A stretch of 64,000 bases of DNA. Origin: Nipponacmea schrenckii (taxonomy: Eukaryota > Mollusca > Gastropoda > Lottiidae). This document shows, piece by piece, positions 1 through 12,395 of this stretch. Under the pieces are notes generated by a model that saw nothing but the letters and a program-made list of their open reading frames with translations, was not told where the DNA came from and did not search any database. The position numbers and the translations under genes were made by a program. The stretch is taken from NCBI GenBank assembly GCA_030562195.1, contig CM060202.1:13702001-13766000 (forward strand). Reading direction: 5' to 3'. Numbering within the stretch: the first letter of the stretch is position 1; each line of letters opens with the position of its first letter.

Positions 1-74
1 TGATTTAGAATACATATTTAAAAGAGTCTGATATTTGAACATAGGATTCAAATTTGAATTATTTATATTTTTAG

Positions 75-218
75 GAATGGAGAGAAAGGGAATGAGTGCG
101 GCATCAGATGAGCAACAAGACAAGTCTGCTAAAATATCTAATGAGGCTACTCCAGCACCACCTACCAAGACTAAACTAGTATTATCTGGTGGAGAGGGCT
201 ATGTTGATTTTAGGATGG
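75..218 (+). CDS. MAPK8IP3/SPAG9-like: JIP3/JIP4 scaffold, penultimate coding exon (partial gene)
   Basis: This is an internal exon of a gene that begins upstream of the window. It is bounded by an AG at 73-74 and a GT at 219-220, and both introns are phase 1. It encodes a low-complexity stretch rich in Ser, Lys and Pro, then KLVLSGGEGYVDFRMG. I recognise that last motif as the C-terminal region of JIP3/JIP4, the kinesin/dynein adaptors and JNK scaffolds called sunday driver in fly and UNC-16 in worm. The family links vesicles to motors along axons, and this end belongs to its WD40-like C-terminal part. The assignment rests on remembered family sequence. Which vertebrate paralogue is closer cannot be told from this fragment. 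Confidence 0.8.
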
Positions 219-1624
219 GTAGGTTTTCTTTCATTTTTAAATTCGATTGATATTTCTCATAAATTGTCTTTTTGCAGTCAAATACCTCCAAAAGTAACCA
301 ATTGACAAAGCAGAGGCCGAAAGCTAGTTGCTCCCAGATTATGTCAGTCACAAGGATGTCCTGACTCCTTAGCCCTCCCTTGAAATTTATACAGATACTG
401 AGCAAATCCAAATGCTCACAGAATCTTTGTGTCTGAAAGGATCTGCTAAACCCTCACTAAAGGAATGGATCAGATACTCCTTGCCAGCCTAACCATTGTT
501 TGAAATTCAAGTGTTACGCAAAATCTCTAAGGGAAAGGAAGAAATGATGTATTCAGTATATAACAGGAATATAAAGAGACTGGTTGATATAAATCAAGTA
601 GATAGTGGGAAGATTAAATTGATATCATTAAACTGAGTTTAATTGCCTAGAGAATGTCTGTCTCCAGATTCTCGAAATTTCTCCATATTTAATTCTCAAT
701 TTAATCTTTGTAAATGTCGTCTGTATATTATACAACTAACTGTTTCTCTGTTCAAAGATTGTATGGAGATTTGATAATACTGCAGTATTTCGCAGGAGTA
801 ATAAATCCTGAAATTTTATTTTCAAAATGTTCATTTGTCTATATGAAATAGAAATTATTAAGGTTTATGAAAAAGAAGAAATTTCATGAGAAAACCCTTG
901 ACACTCTTTTAAAAATTCTGTTCATTATGGGCTAAAAAAGTTCTTTGAAATCTTAGAGAAGAGACCTTGAAATCTATTATAAATCAAGCTCTGTTGTCAG
1001 TTTCTAGATGTCATTAGGTCTGAATATAATTTAGACCAACTTCATATAGAAATATAAATCACAACTGGAGTTGAAGGAAAAAACTTAAAATGTTAAGTAA
1101 AGTAATGACACAAGGCCAAGTTTCTATAATGTTAGGGAAAAAGGCATTGTCACTTTTGCAGAACGCCATATAGTATTCTTCAATTGTCAATGTTGAAAAT
1201 ACCAACTTTATCAAATAATCAATATAAAGTTTGTTGGCCCAAGATATGCTGAGGTGACAAACCCAGTCTCCTGATCAGATGACTCAGATGTTCTAGAAGG
1301 TTAAAAATTCAGGTCCTTGCTCTTCGATGATATTTTTTAGGTGATTTCGGACAGGAAACTTCTTTCTTGCAGAGGGGTGATACCTTTTTCATCTGGTTTA
1401 CCCTGTCAATGATGATACAATACATCAGGGCCACGGACTGTGCACGTTAAAAATCCCTCCACAAAGAAGTAGGCTCATACGCCTGTCCTAGTAAAATTAC
1501 CCTCATTTCACCCAACATTGCATTGCATGTCTTCATTAGGCCAGTACTTGCTGAAGAGTAGGTTTGTAAAACTCCATTTATTTCATTTCACCATTAGAGA
1601 TTTTGTTGATTATTGTATTTTCAG
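219..1624 (+). other. Last intron of the JIP3/4 gene
   Basis: This GT-AG phase 1 intron of about 1.4 kb holds a SINE-like repeat copy at about 1375-1605 (listed separately). The part at 280-1250 reads briefly like degraded coding sequence but has stops in every frame and matches nothing I recognise. Confidence 0.7.
1375..1605 (+). repeat. SINE-like dispersed repeat, copy 1
   Basis: It contains the GTGCACGTTAAA core often seen in mollusc repeats. Its 3' part (TGTCTTCATTAGNCCA, then GAAGAGTAGG, then AAAACTCCATTTATT) is shared with a second copy at 33,455-33,580 in an intron of the cyclase gene. No recognisable tRNA-like head was found, so the class is uncertain. Confidence 0.5.
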
Positions 1625-1743
1625 GTGATGGGGGAGAGGAAGAAAATCCTGACACAGAAGAAGAAGAAGAAAAGAAAGCCTCATTAACTGGAAAATATGA
1701 TAGAAGCCATTTAATAGTGTGGCAAGTTACCTCTACTGAGTAA
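1625..1743 (+). CDS. MAPK8IP3/SPAG9-like: JIP3/JIP4 scaffold, last coding exon with stop
   Basis: The acceptor TTTTCAG ends at 1624. Joined in phase 1 to the exon ending at 218, the reading frame continues through an acidic run (EEENPDTEEEEEKK) to RSHLIVWQVTSTE and a TAA at 1741-1743. The acidic insert followed by a terminal SH(I/L)IVWQV is the typical end of JIP3/JIP4 proteins. The two exons together supply about 87 residues. The gene has the same orientation as the cyclase and CBP genes downstream. Confidence 0.82.
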
Positions 1744-4700
1744 CAATTTTCACTATTGTCAGCAGGAGGCTTATTTCATCAATGTGGTTCCAGTCATTTT
1801 TTATCATCAACAAGTGAAATATTTTTAATTATGGCTTTTAGAATCTGCGGAAATGTTGTCAATATTTCTTTGCTTTTAATTAGTCACATAAAAGCTTTGC
1901 AGATTCTATTTCTAGCTCTCTAGCTTTTAGAAACCAGTCAAGTTATGTCAAGAGGAAGCTTTTGATATGTCAAGCTGGTACATTGGTGAGTTGAAGCTTG
2001 GAAATTTGAGAGCCTCATAAGAATACATTGTCTTTCTATTTTTATCCAAATGATAGATTTTGATGTCTAGAGTTATATGTTATAATCAGGAATTATAGAT
2101 TGGCTTGAATTTTAAATAAGACACTGTCTTAAAGGGATTGTTACATATATTTTAAGAATATTGTTATGTTTTCTTATTAATTCCCTTCATAAACAGATTT
2201 ATGACTTTTTAATCATGTTTTCAGACGGAATCACTTTGGTGTGTGCTAATTCTCTATGAATAAAAGAAGGCAAAAAATAATTTTTCAAAATTTGAAATCG
2301 ACAAGAATCACTTAATGAAACAATATTGCATGAAAATATCCCTTTAAAAAATAATCAAATGCTAAGAGAAATACAGGAAAGTTCCTCTGGAAATCAGGAT
2401 CAAAGGAAAATGTAAAAAATCATTATGTAGTCTACATGTATGCTTTTAGGGTAAATAGGAAGTAGCACTTTTATATTGAAAGCAAGATGATAACTTTGCT
2501 CAATTTATTATTTCAAGTCTTTGATTTGCTGGAGGAGAGCCAGGATTAAAGGCCATGATTCACCATTTGCTGAGCTCAATCCTGCCTTAGGTCTCAGAAA
2601 CAGGAATTCTTCAGCTCAGCTTATCAGTAATAGTGCTCACAACTACCTTGTTCTAACATTTGCAAAAATTTATTTTACATATTACCAATATTGTTTCTGA
2701 TGTGCAAACACAGTTTAAATTATGGTTATTGTCTTAACTTCCATTATTTTCCAATTATTCAGTAGGCAAAATACACATCCAAACAAAAAATACTCTGTAA
2801 ATTGGCACACTCTTCCGTGGTAATTTTATTTTGGAAAATATTTTCATCAGACTCATAATATTATTTTAAATCAATCCTGTTTATTTATCATATGTTTAGA
2901 TTTATGGGATACAGGCATCTGATAATTCTATAACATCCTGATTACTTTAAAAAAGCATATTTCTTCTCTGATTGAAAACCTGTTTTGAGTAACCTCATTT
3001 AAAAACATGCTTATACAGCAGATTAAAGACTTTTTTTTCAAACTGTAACTCTTATATTAAACAGATACATGTAGCTGAAATAAATATATATATCAGCTTG
3101 TGTAATGAATGTTCCTTTTAACGGCTGGTCACAAAATGTATTTTTATGAAGATCCAATTATACAAAATAATGGAAGTAATTAATGATGGCCTGCCATAAA
3201 TCTAAGTATTTTATGAAACAATAACAATTGGATTGTTTACCTTGCTGTATACTTATATAAAATATAACTAGTATTAATTACCAAGACTAAATAATAGAAC
3301 AATCGTGAGAATTATGATTTATATTCTGTTATTGTCTAGTTAACTACCGCTTCTAAAATACTGTAATTATGAACCATGTCTGTAGGCGTTCGGAAGACAG
3401 CTTGAGTATCCTGTAGTTTAATTTCTTCAGTCTTTTACACTGCCATTACAGTTCAATGCAATGTACTTTTTAACTGAAAAGGGTGCAAAAGTTCTCTGAT
3501 AAAAAAATTTTTTAAATTACCTCGTGAGCACATCAGGAATATATTTTAAACTGACTAAAATTACTCTTAATAACCCTAATTTATAAAAAAAAATTGAGTC
3601 AACAAGATTTTTAAAAAAATCATTGCTGTATTTAATTTCGAGCAGTAGAGATAGAAACGCTAAGTCAGGAACAGGAGCATGCATGTAGATACAGAAAAGT
3701 AATGAAATATAATGTAAACTCTCTAAATGTACTCTTACCCTTTTATAAACAAAAGACTAAGAAAACCCATTGAAATAGATGTCTGAGATTTCCAGCATTT
3801 GAACAAGAATTAAAACTTAGTAAGGAAACTGACTTAACTTAGGATCGAGCTGTGTCCCAGCATCTTGATGATTTATAACAAAATGTATATAAGCATTGTA
3901 TAAAGCTAATATCTTGATATTTTAGATATAATAAAGTGAATAATAATTTTTATAGTGTATAATTTTAAATATTTTATTCCTTTTTAAATCTAAATTATGT
4001 TAATATTTGGCTGATAAAAAGTCAAAGACCAATTTATTTGACTGGAATTGACTCTAAATAGTCAAATTATGTTGATTCTTAGTAGATTTATGTAAATTGT
4101 TCAAATTAAGGTCACTGGGTCAAACTCTTTCTAAGGATTTTTTTTTTTTTTTGTAGATTTTTTTTTTGATGAAGGGATATTTGTAAACTTAATCAAAATT
4201 TATTTTTGCATATCCTGGGCCAATTTCAAATATAACCTGAGCAGTCCACAGTAGAGTAAGGTAGAGTAAATAGTAATTGAATCTAAGACTCCTTATACTC
4301 CCTAAACATAAAAATAGCTTCTCTTGTTTATGTTTTAAACCATCCCTGGATGTGCACAAATATATCTTTGCTTGGCTGATTAACATTTTGCATTTGATTC
4401 TTTATAAAATTGGGTTCTTTTACTGTCAAATCACACTTTCATTAATTTCACAAATTCATTAATTTGTGTTTTTAATGAATAATCCCTGTATTCTTAAGTT
4501 ATTAAATTGTATATGGACATAGAAAGGCTTGGAATCCATATAACTCTAATCAATTTGAAACCTAAATTTATTCTTCATGTTTGATCACCTAACCAATTGA
4601 CATCATATGAAGTGAAGCTATATAAAAATGTCTGTATTTTGTTAATGAGAACTTAAACTAAAAGGAGATATGGTGTGTTCAAACTGATTCTTTATTCTTT

Positions 4701-5487
4701 TATATTCTTTTGCAAAATGGTATTTAATTAAATTCTTTCCTATTGATAGAGATAATTATTGGAATAATTGAATACACATCCATGCATAACTAAGATTGAT
4801 TACTCCATAATGTATAGTCTATGTGAGCATGCTCCAGGTATTCTAAAATAGAGACTATGGATATTCCTTGCTTGGGCCGACTGAGGAAATTCACTTAGCA
4901 ATCATTAGCACATCTTTAGTTTTGTTTGACATAATTATAAGCAGTCCAATTATCAAATATATATATATATAAATGAAAATAAGAGAACCCAACTTTAATA
5001 TTTTTTGATTTTCTTTTCATGAATTTAAATAATTTGTCAAAATACTCAATAACCAATAACCCAATAAAAAATATCCCTTTTCCACAAAAATACAGTGCAT
5101 TTCATAAATGTAGATTGTTTGACTAGGGCCCTTTGAAACTGTGAAGGTAATGATAATGGTAAAAAAGTGTTTGTTCAATTTTTTGGACAAAGATTTAATT
5201 ATTTTCTGGAAACCCTAAAAGAATTTCATTGAAAATTTAAATTAAGCAGTCCCCAAAGTATATACTTGAATTTTATCCAATGAATTTTTGTTTCTTTTGT
5301 ATATAATTTCATGTACATGTATATAGGTAATTTATCTTATTTAATGAGATGCATAATAAACATTTATAGTCAAGGTGGAAAAAGGTGCACTGTGCAGCAT
5401 TGTGTATGTTCTTTATAGCATAATGGTATGTCTTGAGCAGCTACTCAATATTTTATTCAGCCAAGACTGATATTTTCTATTTTCGAC

Positions 5488-5722
5488 CATCTAATTTCAG
5501 TTTAAATAGTTGAAATTGCTCTGTAAATTCAGTCAGAGCACCTTCAATTTTAATCAGACAGCTGTTCTGCAATTTGAGTCAGTATCTAATTTCAGTCAAA
5601 ATGCATTTAGTAGCTCTGTAATTTCATTCAGAGTACAGGGTTTCATTCAAATTGCTTGTAGTTTCTCTGTAATTTCAGTCAATACAGTTGAAGTTTCTCT
5701 GTTATTTCAGTCAGTCTGCTTT
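5488..5722 (+). repeat. Degenerate tandem repeat with CTGTAATTTCAGTC core
   Basis: About five or six imperfect units of roughly 45 bases each contain TCTGTAATTTCAGTC or a variant. The units have diverged, so this is an old array. The core resembles a splice acceptor, but no coding sequence follows it. Confidence 0.55.
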
Positions 5723-7756
5723 ATTTTCACTAATTTTTTGTATTGTAAAATAAAGAGGAAGTTTCATCTAATGACAATAATGTAAAGATTAGTAGCCCAT
5801 GCTATAGCGGAATAGTCTAGAGTTCTATTCATTAAATGGTGAAAACACTGGATTTGTATAAAAATTTGTTTTTAAGATGAGGGACATGTAGTTAGATGAA
5901 ACTTCTACTTGGACATTTTTGACTAGGTGGAATTTCTGATGAACATGATTTTGAACCTTTCTGACTGAACAAATGTGATAATATTTTGAAAACATTTTTT
6001 TAAGTGATTTGGCCCAAGAGTTGGATCAAAAGAAAACTGCTTCAAACAGAAGGGTGGAATCTATGTACTCTGAGTTCCCCTTAACATGTAATATTATGAA
6101 ATATGTGTTTCTATGACAACTGATTTTATTTCAATGAAAAAATATTTATTTTATCCTTTACCATATTGTACATTATTTATTGAACAAAGCTTATCAAATT
6201 ATACGTTTTTCTTATTTCACATATTGGACCTACAACTACAACTAATATTGATTTGAATTATCGATTTTATTTCACGTTATTACAATTTGTTATACGAAAC
6301 ATGTTTTTAGTTGAATTGACCTTATTTCCTTCCCATTCAGTCGACTGATCAATCTTACATTAGGAGGGTCAACCTACCAAAAGTTGTCATCTAACTAGAA
6401 ACACTTTGAGTGTTTTGTCCCCATCTTCACAAAGGATCTACATCTTATACCCGATTTCTCTTGATTTACCAAAGTTTGTAAATGCAGCGATTTTAATTAA
6501 TACAAAGTAAAGCAACCATATAGACACCTAAATCTCTTTGAAGATTAGGGTTGTTTAGCACTCCTGAAATTAAGAATTGAAGTTTTCACAGGTCAGTAGA
6601 ACAAAAAGTTCTACATAATGTATTACATGAAAGGTACCTGGATGATATGACAGGTCTCCAGGCCATTGTAAGGAACATATGTTTCAATGACAACATCAAC
6701 AAAAGATATATAAAATTAATGATTTCACAGCCTTTATTTATACTTGTATAGAACAGTATTTATATATGTGATAAACCTCATTAAAACCAATACTCTATCG
6801 ATATCAAGTCTTGGCAAGCACATTTTCTATTAACCATATATTGGATTTGCCTATAAGGATCTTTAACGCGTTGTGCTGAAGGTTCTAAAGAGTTGTTTTG
6901 TGCAGTTTTCACCACTGTCAAATGTTAAATTTAAGTTACCATCTTGACCTTGTCTCAAATGCTTGTGTAGGACTACAGTGGTAGAAAGGTTTTGCACCTA
7001 CAAATTTTCTAGTCCTTACTTTGCGGAGTTAAATTCCTGCACTATTTCCACAATTATTCTCTATAATTGGAATGATACAACTTAAAGCCCAGACTACTTA
7101 CATCTACAAGGAGTACGATTCTTGTAGTTAATTCTCTAGTCAATACTCAACCCTACCTCCTATACATTCGACTTGTGTTTCCAGACACGATATAAACACC
7201 CCAACCCAACGACATGAACTAAAACTGATCTTGACGTGAATGGAAATAGATCTCTTTCAACAAAATAAATCAACCGTAATCGCTTCTCAAGGCCATTGTT
7301 CTTGATTTAATTACATCTTTTTCGCCGTTCACTGTTTAATAAATCTGTTAGACTTTATATTGTCATTAGAGTGATTGACTAGGATTTCTCTCAATTCATT
7401 CAAACCCTACCAACCTCACATTTTTTCTTCGAGCAAGTGCCAAAAGTCGATAGCAGACGTAAAAGTGGTAATTTGACGGTGTTTAAATATTACTGGCACC
7501 ATTCATCATTCACGTTCCATTGAAATCCTGAAACTTTCAAGACTAAGAGAAGAAAAATATTCCAACCATTCCAAAGTTATTGACCTGAAATTCCATTATT
7601 TAGGATGAAGATTGGTCTAGCTAGAGTTGTATCAATATTATTCGCCAAGATTATATTGATATTGTTTGATCTATGATTACCTAATACTGATATTCGTTTT
7701 GTGTTGCGATTATCATTTATGCAAGATATTAGCACGAATATCGAGTGCTATTCTAT

Positions 7757-7920
7757 ATTAATGAGGTATGTAATAATACAATATGCTGAATGAGCCCCAT
7801 AGAATGAGCAGAGTATTGGATATTGAAACTGGATTTTACGTATAAAGACCACACCAAAGACTTTCTATACAAGTTCAGAATTATTTTTTCAATATATTTT
7901 GATGCAATCCTATATCTGTC
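7757..7920 (+). repeat. Diverged direct repeat, copy A
   Basis: It shares ordered blocks with 8371-8530: GCTGAATGAGC, then GAGTATTGGATATTGA, then TTTCTATACAAGTTCAGAAT, with similar spacing. Origin and class are unknown. Confidence 0.5.
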
Positions 7921-8370
7921 TATGATATCCATGTAAAACGTTATTTTAGTGCCATATTAAGCCTCATCTATGAATCTATGTATGTATAATACATAATCAT
8001 ATATAAACCTAATGCAAAAGAATGACATTAGTGACTTCTAATTATGGTTATTTTAGTTCCATTTCTTTTCCATCTGTAATTTCCTTTCTACATTAATTAT
8101 TAAAAGCTCAGTTCCGCTCAATTTATCGACTATTATGATTCTAATTATATATGAACAAGACAACACTAATAGTTGCCACAAGGGAATACTTAACTACATT
8201 TTTTATATAAATGGTTAACTCCAGAATGCATGCAGGCATCTTTCCAACGATGAAGATATTTATTTGCAAGAATAACTTGTCATGTATGTAGGTAAATTAA
8301 GGATATATTTTAAGAATTTAGAAATCATAAAAGTTGCAAGAACTTCACTGGGAATAGGGGGTCCATATTA

Positions 8371-8530
8371 ATGATGAATGTAATGATACTTAAATACATG
8401 CTGAATGAGCACTGCAATATGTGCAGAGTATTGGATATTGATGCAGGATGCGAGGGGAAGATGTTATTTTATGTTTTAAGGCCGGACCAATAATTTTCTA
8501 TACAAGTTCAGAATGATCTTTTTAAGTATG
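8371..8530 (+). repeat. Diverged direct repeat, copy B
   Basis: It carries the same ordered blocks as 7757-7920, about 614 bases downstream, in the same orientation. It ends just before the ACGCCC-type repeat at 8.57 kb. Confidence 0.5.
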
Positions 8531-8569
8531 TTTGATTGTTATCATTGATATCCGACTATAAATTATGAT

Positions 8570-9090
8570 ATCCTTTTTATACGCCCACATTATGATGTGG
8601 TCGTATATTGTCGCCATGCATCCCCGTCTGTCCGTCCCTCCCTCCCTCCTCAACCGGCTAGTGAACGCGATAGAAACTACAGTTTTCATCGAAATTTGGT
8701 GTGATCATTTATATAGATGAGATCCTGGACAAGATCGATATTAGCGGGGTTTATTGGATAAATTTTTTTTGAGTCATTGCCCTTGACTTAGTCAAAACGA
8801 CTCGGAATTGGCATGTGAACGCGATAGAGACTATACAGTTCTTATCGGATTTGAATGAAATTTGGTGTGATTATTTATATTGATAAGATATTTGACAAGT
8901 TCGATATTGACGATTTTCGATATACGGTTTTTCAATTATTGCCCTTGACTTAGTTAAAGTGCATCTAAATTGGCTCGTGACTACAGTTTTTATCTGATTT
9001 GAAAATTTGTCGTAATCATTTATATTGATGAGATCTTGGACAACATCGATATTGACGATATTTCGATGACTTTTTTTATTTATTTATTTC
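8570..9090 (+). repeat. ACGCCC-type dispersed repeat with three internal subunits
   Basis: It begins with TTTTTATACGCCCACATTAT and a Cys/Pro-like pyrimidine block (GTCCGTCCCTCCCTCCCTCC). Three diverged subunits of about 150 bases follow, at roughly 8660, 8808 and 8967. Each contains GTGAACGCGATAGA or a decayed form, GAAATTTGGTGTGAT, and GATATTGACGAT. Repeats of this shape are widespread in mollusc genomes, which is part of the case for the host. There is no ORF. Confidence 0.6.
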
Positions 9091-9834
9091 AGTTCACTTA
9101 GTCAAAATATCGCATGCCCGAAACAGCATGTAGCCTACCTAAAAGAGCCCATGTCCTTCATAGGTGTTAATTTAATGTACCGGATGAAAAAGTCTACAAC
9201 GAGAACAGGTTAGCTCGCATTTAGAAACATCTGTGGCCACTCTGGTCAAAATGAGTTGATTTTAAGACGGCTATCCCTTTCACCTAGAAAAGAGGAAACC
9301 TATAAGCTTACGATTGTCGTATCGATACTATTGTTTATAGAATTGTATATTTATTGACAATAAATTTTTCGACCACGAACTCTTATCTGATGAAAGATCT
9401 CTATTTGATGATCTGACAGGGTCCTGTAAATTGCCATCATTTAATATCGAAAAAAATAGAAAATCACCATCTATCGATAAACACGGAGTTTGCATATTCC
9501 GGTCTTTCGGGTCGTGGACAAGATCCAATTTTCCTACTAGTTGTAATTAAAGGCCAGCGCGGTTTTTTTTTTTTTTTTTTTTTTTCAGTCGTCTATAAGA
9601 GTTTTTCATGAGAATAACTTAGATATTTCAATATATATTGGAAGGTTAGTGGAGGAATTCAAGCTCTCATGACAATCAAAATATCTAATTTAGCAATATT
9701 TACATCTTATTTCTCGACTCTCATTCATAACCAATCTTATATTGGGATATTAGACAAAGTAACAATCAGGATTATTGTCATCTATCAATATAGGTGCTGT
9801 TTTATATTATAGATAGCTGTACTATTTGTTTGTC

Positions 9835-10072
9835 TTTTTATTTCTCATGCTGATGTCTTGTTATTTCTAATGTTGATGTCTTGTTATTTCTAATGTTGAT
9901 GTCTTGTTATTTCTCATGTTTTTTTTTCTCATGTTGTTTCTTGTTATTTCTCATGTTGATGTCTTGTTATTTCTCATGTTGATGTCTTGTTATTTCTCAT
10001 GTTGCCAATGTCTTTTTATTTCTCACCTTGATGTCTTGTTATTTCTCATCTTGATGTCTTGTTATTTCTCAT
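9835..10072 (+). repeat. 23-bp minisatellite upstream of ADCY9
   Basis: About ten imperfect units of TTGATGTCTTGTTATTTCTCA-like sequence form the array, interrupted by a T run near 9920. It lies about 850 bases upstream of the cyclase start codon, so it could sit in or near its promoter. Confidence 0.8.
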
Positions 10073-10918
10073 AGATTTTCTATTTTCTGTTACTTGTGAC
10101 AGTATATTTTCTGTGATATATTACATTGACTAATCATAAACAGGAACTGTCATAGACGTACCCAAGGATTGGGCCTACTCGGATTACGTCCTTTAAATAT
10201 TTGTACTAAAGATACTCAGTTCATTAACCTTGGATTACAAACCGTTTCATTCCATATACAATAACAGAGCAACAGATTAATGGTTATTTGTGTTTTCCCA
10301 TATTTTCGAATTATTTTAAGTCAGATTACGCAATAGAATTAGATTATATCACATAGTAATATTAACTTAATATGTTATGGCGGATAACACCAGCAGAAAA
10401 ACAACTCAATCTATGAAATAATAGGAAACCTTTTATTATATTCCCCTAGACATATTATACACGCGGTTCAATATACAGGGGGGATAACCCAGGTTGATAG
10501 AACGGCAATGTACCGTTAAATTTTCCGCAGGAGGACAACGGAACAGCTCAAACATTAATGCAGGCCGCAAGTGGAGAAAAGCTCGACTACAATTCGTACT
10601 AAATATTGTACAGTGAGACTTCAGTTCTGCTAGACGCGAGTTGGTATGGCTGCGCTTAGTTAGAAGGAAGTATGATTTTAGTCTGCCTGTTATTCGTATC
10701 AGTTAATTCTAAGAATACACCATGCTTTTAGGATCGTAGCCTATGCATTGGATAGAGTGACTACCGAAAAATCAGTGTATAAAACAAGTGCATTTCTATG
10801 GAGATCATAAGGTTGAAATCTTAAAAGTGTAAGGCATGTTATGTCAAAGATTTCAATGTGTTAAAGACTCTAGGTGGAAGTTTTAAACATTGCCGTGGTT
10901 CCTGAAACATTCTTTAAA

Positions 10919-12395
10919 ATGGCTAGTCATGGGGTAGAAGTGCCTGAAGCAAAGGACACAAATGTGGCTGTGTATAATAAATCGGACGACCCTGAAATTG
11001 TCCAAGTGGATATAAAGTCACCAGCTAAGAACCGGTATACCAGTACCCCTCTGAATAAACAGGAGAGGAAGGGCCCAGTTCTGTTTGAGAGAGCTTCTGG
11101 AAGTTGGTGGAATCCTAAATTTGACTCCAAGAAACTTGAAGACCAACTTTCCAAGTGTTATTTTCCGCAAGCTCAAAGACGTTTTCAGTACGTCTTGCTG
11201 TATGTTGTGGTTGCATGTATTTCATGGTGCATATTTTTTGGATTGATGCAAAAAGTCACTTGGCAGATTGGAATTGCTGCCATTTTGGCTGTTATTGCTA
11301 TTTTGTTTCTGGTGTTTACAAAGACTAAGAAGTATGGTTCCACATATTTGATAGTATCTGTCATATTTGTGCTTATAGTTGCTTTGCTGATTTTAGCTGG
11401 ATTTTTCTTAGATTCTCCAAATGTGTCCACAGTGGGTACATTCTGTGCCTCAGCTGAATTTTTATTCCTTATGTACACTTTTATTCCATTGCCTTTATTT
11501 GTCGCTGTCCTTGTTGGAGGTGTTTACTCTATTTTATATGAAATTTTAACCGCTGTATACATAAGCGAAATGTATCATTACGATTTTATCATATGTAAGA
11601 TTTTGTTGCATATAAGTATGCACATTGTCGGCATTCATATTTTTATCATGTCACAAGTCAGATGTCGAAGCACGTTTTGGAAAATTGGACAGTCTCTGAT
11701 TGTCAGACGAGACTTGGTTGTAGAAAAACTAATTAAAGAAAAGATGATTCATTCTCTTATGCCTCCGTCGGTGGCTGCTGAAGCCATGCGGGCTCGAGAA
11801 GACAAGGAGGAAGAAAAAGATGAAGATGATGATCAGCAACAAGATAAGAAAGATAGTAAACCAGCCCGGGGAGAAATTATTTTTCGAAGTTTCAATATGA
11901 GTAAGATGGAAAATGTCAGTATTCTTTTTGCGGATATAGTTGGATTTACCAAGATGAGTTCCAATAAAACTGCCGAAAAACTTGTTGGACTACTCAACGA
12001 TTTGTTTGGCCGATTTGACAAGCTATGTGTGGACACTGGATGTGAGAAAATTACAACGCTAGGAGATTGTTATTATTGCGTGTCTGGATGTCCCGAACAA
12101 AAAGATGACCATGCGAAATGCTGTGTAGAAATGGGTATTGCCATGATTAAAGCTATTAAACAGTTTGATGAAGACAATAATGAATCGGTCAATATGAGAG
12201 TTGGTGTCCATACTGGAACAGTTTTATGTGGCTTGGTAGGAAAATGTCGTTTTAAGTTTGATGTATGGTCCAATGATGTGACCCTAGCTAATATTATGGA
12301 ATCAACAGGAGAACCAGGCAGAGTTCATATTTCAGAATGTACTTTGGACTTTATTAAAGATCTATATGAAGTTGAGGAGGGGGAGCCCACTGAAG
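10919..12395 (+). CDS. ADCY9: ADCY9 coding exon 1: N-terminus, first helix block, C1a
   Basis: It encodes residues 1-492 and ends in phase 1 at GAAG|GTGAGT. It holds the whole first membrane block and nearly all of C1a up to EVEEGEPTE. An acidic stretch (EDKEEEKDEDDDQQQDKK) separates the helices from C1a. The frame stays open for 41 bases past the donor, but that extension does not look like cyclase. Confidence 0.94.

Larger units (their letters stand above)
1744..10918 (+). other. Intergenic region and UTRs between JIP3/4 and ADCY9
   Basis: This is AT-rich and has no convincing exon. The first part must hold the JIP3/4 3' UTR; an AATAAA at 2259-2264 is one of many possible polyadenylation signals. 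It carries a degenerate repeat at 5.49-5.72 kb, a diverged direct duplication at 7.76 and 8.37 kb, an ACGCCC-type repeat at 8.57-9.09 kb, a T run at 9563-9586 and a 23-bp minisatellite at 9.84-10.07 kb. The cyclase 5' UTR and promoter should lie in the last several hundred bases, but I see no TATA box or other site that fixes the start. Confidence 0.6.

Noticed and set aside
280..1250. Stretch in the JIP3/4 intron that reads like decayed coding sequence
   Set aside because: Stops in all frames and no recognisable family. A database search of all frames could change this.
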